A stretch of 64,000 nucleotides of DNA from Planctomycetota bacterium (GTDB taxonomy: Bacteria; Planctomycetota; JAPUJT01), in assembly GCA_027296055.1 (NCBI GenBank), contig JAPUJT010000168.1, positions 1 through 64,000 of the forward strand, written 5' to 3'. This document shows, piece after piece, positions 61,761 to 64,000 of this stretch. How positions within the stretch are numbered: the stretch's first letter is position 1; the number at the start of each line of letters is the position of its first letter. Made by a program: the position numbers and the translations under genes. The notes beneath the pieces were generated by a model. That model made no database searches. It had not been told where the DNA came from and saw only the letters and a program-made list of their open reading frames with translations.

Positions 61761-64000
61761 ATGTCGAGGGCCCGAGACTCGGGAGGCGTTGTTGTTCCGC
61801 GGCCTTCCAATCTGACCCTTTCCATCATCTCCCTTGCGGTCTTCTTGATCGCCGCTTCTTCCTTTCCCACGCAACCAGATACGACGGAGGATCAGCTCCA
61901 GGTCGAGCGCGCGGCGTACGCCCGCCTCTACTTCTTCTTCCAGGACATCGCGGACGAAGGGAGGCGGATCGGACTCTATCGAAGGGTCGCGAGAGATTTT
62001 CGCACGCACATCGAGAAATACCCGGATGGGGAGACGGTCCCCCATGCCCGCTATTACCTGGGCGAGTGCCATTGGGTGCTCGGCCAGAAGGAGGAGGCCA
62101 TCCGCCTCTGGGAGGGGGTCACCGAGTCTCCGAACGAGTCCCTCGCCACGAAGGCCGACATCCGATTGGCCGACCACTTCCTCGCCGAGAAGGAATACAA
62201 GAAGGCCCTGCCGCACTTCCGTGTCGGCGCCGACCTCGCGGTAGGTGAGGAGGAGAAGCGGCGCTGCCGCCTCCACGTAGGTGTCTGCCACTACTTTATC
62301 GGAGAGAAGGGGAAGGCGAAGGAGATCCTCGCCAAGTTCGTCGCGGAGGTCACCGGAGGGATCCTCCACGACACGGCCGAGCGGTATCTCGATCGTCTCG
62401 ACGCGGGCCGGGGGGAGCACACGGCCCGGAAGGCTGTTCAGCAGTACCGGCAGGACTACGGCGAGTACCGGGTCCTGAAGGAAGGGAATCGCAAGAGTCT
62501 CGTGGCGGAGTTGATCCGGGAGAATCTTCAAACCTGGGACGGGATCGATCACAAGAACATCCTGAAGCTGCTCCGATCCATCGTGGCCACGAGAAAGCAT
62601 CCTTTCGCCGCCGATGCGATCCGTGAGCTGGCCCAGATAGGCACGCCCGAGGCGGTGGGTCCCCTCCTTCGGAAGCTGCAGGACAGAAACGACTTCCAGA
62701 GAACCGCCATCCTCTCCGCCCTCGTCGCGGGAAGGGTCTTCATCAACGACGAGTTCGTGGAGAAGATCTTCGAAGACCGCACGGTGAGGACCCCGGGTCT
62801 GCGAGGAGCGGCCGCCGACTACATCGCCATGCGGGACACGGCGGAGGCCGTGGTAAAGCTCCTGGCGGGGATCGTGATCCCGGAGACAGGCAAGGAGCCG
62901 AGAAGCGATCTCCTCCTCAACGAGAGGATCCGCAAGGCGCTGGCAAGGATGAGATCGAAGGAAGCCGCCAAGGCCCTCGGCCGGGTCGCTCGCGACACCA
63001 GTCAGCCTTCCCTCTACAGAGAGTTCGCCCTCGAGGCCCTCTCCCACATGGCCCATCCGGAGACCCTGAAAGACCTCATCACCCTCCTCCGGGATGGCCG
63101 GATCGAAATCCTCTCCCTGGCAGTCCGAGCTCTCGGCCAGACCGGGGAACCCAGGGCGAGAGACGCCCTCCTGAAGCTCCTCCGGAAGAAGCCGAAGAAC
63201 CCTCGTCTTCTCACGAGTCTCCTGAGCGGGCTGGATCAACTGGGGGTCACGGAGAAGCATGAGAAACTCTTTGTCTCCCTCTCGAAATCGGGAAACGTGG
63301 ATGTCCGCATCCTGGCGCACTCTCTCCTCAGACAATCGGGGGGAAGGGCCGCGCAGAGGCGCCTGCGGGTCGCCCTCGACGACAAGCTCTGGCAAGTTCG
63401 CTGGCAGGCGGTCCGCGCACTCGGCCAGGGAGAACCGTCCGTGGATAGCATCACGGCTCTCATTGGTCGTCTCCCGAGGGAAAAAGGTCGACTGGGGCCG
63501 CAGATCCTCAAGTACCTCATCCGGATGACGGGTGTGAACCTCGGTCCGGAGCATGACGAATGGAAGAGGTGGTGGGAGTGGGCGAGGGAGACGTACGATC
63601 CGAACAAGGTCGACCTGGCCACGCAGGCCCTCGGTGGCGGGGAGAAGAAGACCGTCTCGAGGGCGATTGCGAACAACGAGTATTTTGGCCTGAAGATCGA
63701 CAGCGATAGGGTGATCTTCATCCTGGATGTCTCCGGAAGCATGCAGGTGTTGATCACCGTCCCGCCCCTGGGAGGGGAGGCCACCAAGCCCCGGACGGAC
63801 AGCAAGATCAACATCGCCCGGTCGGAGTTGATCCGGGTCCTGACGAAGTTTCCGAAGACGACCTCGTTCAATATCTACTGGTTCTCGACCGGATGGTCTT
63901 CTCTCTGGAAGTCGCTGAGGCCCGCGGTCCGGGACAACGTCTCCCATGCGAGACGCGAGATCAACAAGATCCCCGCGGTGGGGGGAACGAACATCTATGA
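61761..64000 (+). CDS. TPR/HEAT-repeat protein with von Willebrand A domain, 3' truncated
   Basis: The ATG at 61761 follows AAGGAG by seven bases; the gene runs off the window. At least 746 residues are visible. A signal or anchor segment (LTLSIISLAVFLIAASS) leads to TPR-like repeats (about 50-200, HARYYLGECHWVLGQKEEAIRLW). A long HEAT/PBS-type array follows (about 280-600, ALGRVARDTSQPSLYREFALEAL, ILSLAVRALGQTGEPRARDAL, RWQAVRALGQGE). A VWA domain begins near residue 652 with an intact MIDAS, VIFILDVSGSM. This order (repeats then VWA) is common in Planctomycetota. It probably acts as an envelope scaffold with a metal-dependent binding site; partners are unknown. Confidence 0.85.
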   Translation, partial: MSRARDSGGVVVPRPSNLTLSIISLAVFLIAASSFPTQPDTTEDQLQVERAAYARLYFFFQDIADEGRRIGLYRRVARDFRTHIEKYPDGETVPHARYYLGECHWVLGQKEEAIRLWEGVTESPNESLATKADIRLADHFLAEKEYKKALPHFRVGADLAVGEEEKRRCRLHVGVCHYFIGEKGKAKEILAKFVAEVTGGILHDTAERYLDRLDAGRGEHTARKAVQQYRQDYGEYRVLKEGNRKSLVAELIRENLQTWDGIDHKNILKLLRSIVATRKHPFAADAIRELAQIGTPEAVGPLLRKLQDRNDFQRTAILSALVAGRVFINDEFVEKIFEDRTVRTPGLRGAAADYIAMRDTAEAVVKLLAGIVIPETGKEPRSDLLLNERIRKALARMRSKEAAKALGRVARDTSQPSLYREFALEALSHMAHPETLKDLITLLRDGRIEILSLAVRALGQTGEPRARDALLKLLRKKPKNPRLLTSLLSGLDQLGVTEKHEKLFVSLSKSGNVDVRILAHSLLRQSGGRAAQRRLRVALDDKLWQVRWQAVRALGQGEPSVDSITALIGRLPREKGRLGPQILKYLIRMTGVNLGPEHDEWKRWWEWARETYDPNKVDLATQALGGGEKKTVSRAIANNEYFGLKIDSDRVIFILDVSGSMQVLITVPPLGGEATKPRTDSKINIARSELIRVLTKFPKTTSFNIYWFSTGWSSLWKSLRPAVRDNVSHARREINKIPAVGGTNIY

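Noticed and set aside
61722-63947. 741-codon open frame on the minus strand
   Set aside because: It lies fully opposite the TPR/HEAT/VWA gene, which has a signal segment, repeats, an intact MIDAS and a good ribosome-binding site. The antisense product is Arg/Leu/Asp-rich without motifs, as expected from GC-rich codon use.
1-64000. CRISPR arrays, rRNA and riboswitches
   Set aside because: No regularly spaced direct repeats, ribosomal RNA motifs or recognisable riboswitch cores were found on reading both strands.

Overview
The window is GC-rich bacterial DNA with a tightly packed, mostly ordinary chromosomal gene set. I infer a member of the Planctomycetota or a related deep PVC-type lineage, probably from a metagenome. 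The clues are ASPIC/UnbV FG-GAP proteins, IPT/TIG plus von Willebrand A lipoproteins, large membrane Ser/Thr kinases, squalene-cyclase-fold proteins with an N-terminal membrane anchor, HEAT/VWA proteins, and a TPR protein ending in two RNA polymerase alpha-CTD-like modules. No 16S gene is present, so this placement is inference.

Layout. 1-9.3 kb: secreted and surface proteins, namely a truncated FG-GAP/ASPIC protein, an IPT lipoprotein and three tandem IPT-VWA lipoprotein paralogues. 9.8-16.6 kb: an alkaline-phosphatase-superfamily membrane enzyme with a tiny partner, purD, a UbiA prenyltransferase, a HAMP-like membrane protein and birA. 16.7-21.9 kb: a large membrane Ser/Thr kinase and a secreted HExxH metallopeptidase.

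22.3-32.6 kb is the most interesting part. Ten co-directional, closely spaced genes include three small charged helical proteins that look ESCRT-III-like. They also include two Vps4/katanin-type AAA ATPases, each with an MIT-like N-terminal helical region and the C-terminal helix typical of the meiotic AAA clade. The rest are an SPFH-like/beta-propeller protein, a polytopic membrane protein, a kinase-HTH-RDD fusion and an unrecognised opening gene. I read this as a candidate bacterial ESCRT-III/Vps4 membrane-remodelling system. The last gene has an in-frame UGA exactly where a thioredoxin-fold protein should have the first Cys of its CxxC motif, with a SECIS-like hairpin just downstream. It is a strong selenoprotein candidate.

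32.6-49.6 kb: a squalene-cyclase-fold protein, two long palindromic repeats, a YkgJ-type cysteine-cluster protein, a Xer recombinase operon, pabB-pabC, a thioredoxin/TPR protein, a GT39-like glycosyltransferase, a HEAT protein, a NicO-like metal exporter, a UvrD/PcrA helicase, the TPR/alpha-CTD protein, ruvA and tRNA-Val. 49.6-64 kb: mainly exported proteins. These include a DUF4198 protein, a beta-barrel candidate, an IPT lipoprotein and a six-repeat lipoprotein. A dockerin-bearing metallopeptidase is followed directly by a cohesin-domain lipoprotein. Then come a frameshifted thioredoxin, a small gene whose start lies in a 14-bp duplication, and a truncated TPR/HEAT/VWA protein.

No CRISPR array, prophage, insertion sequence or rRNA was seen.
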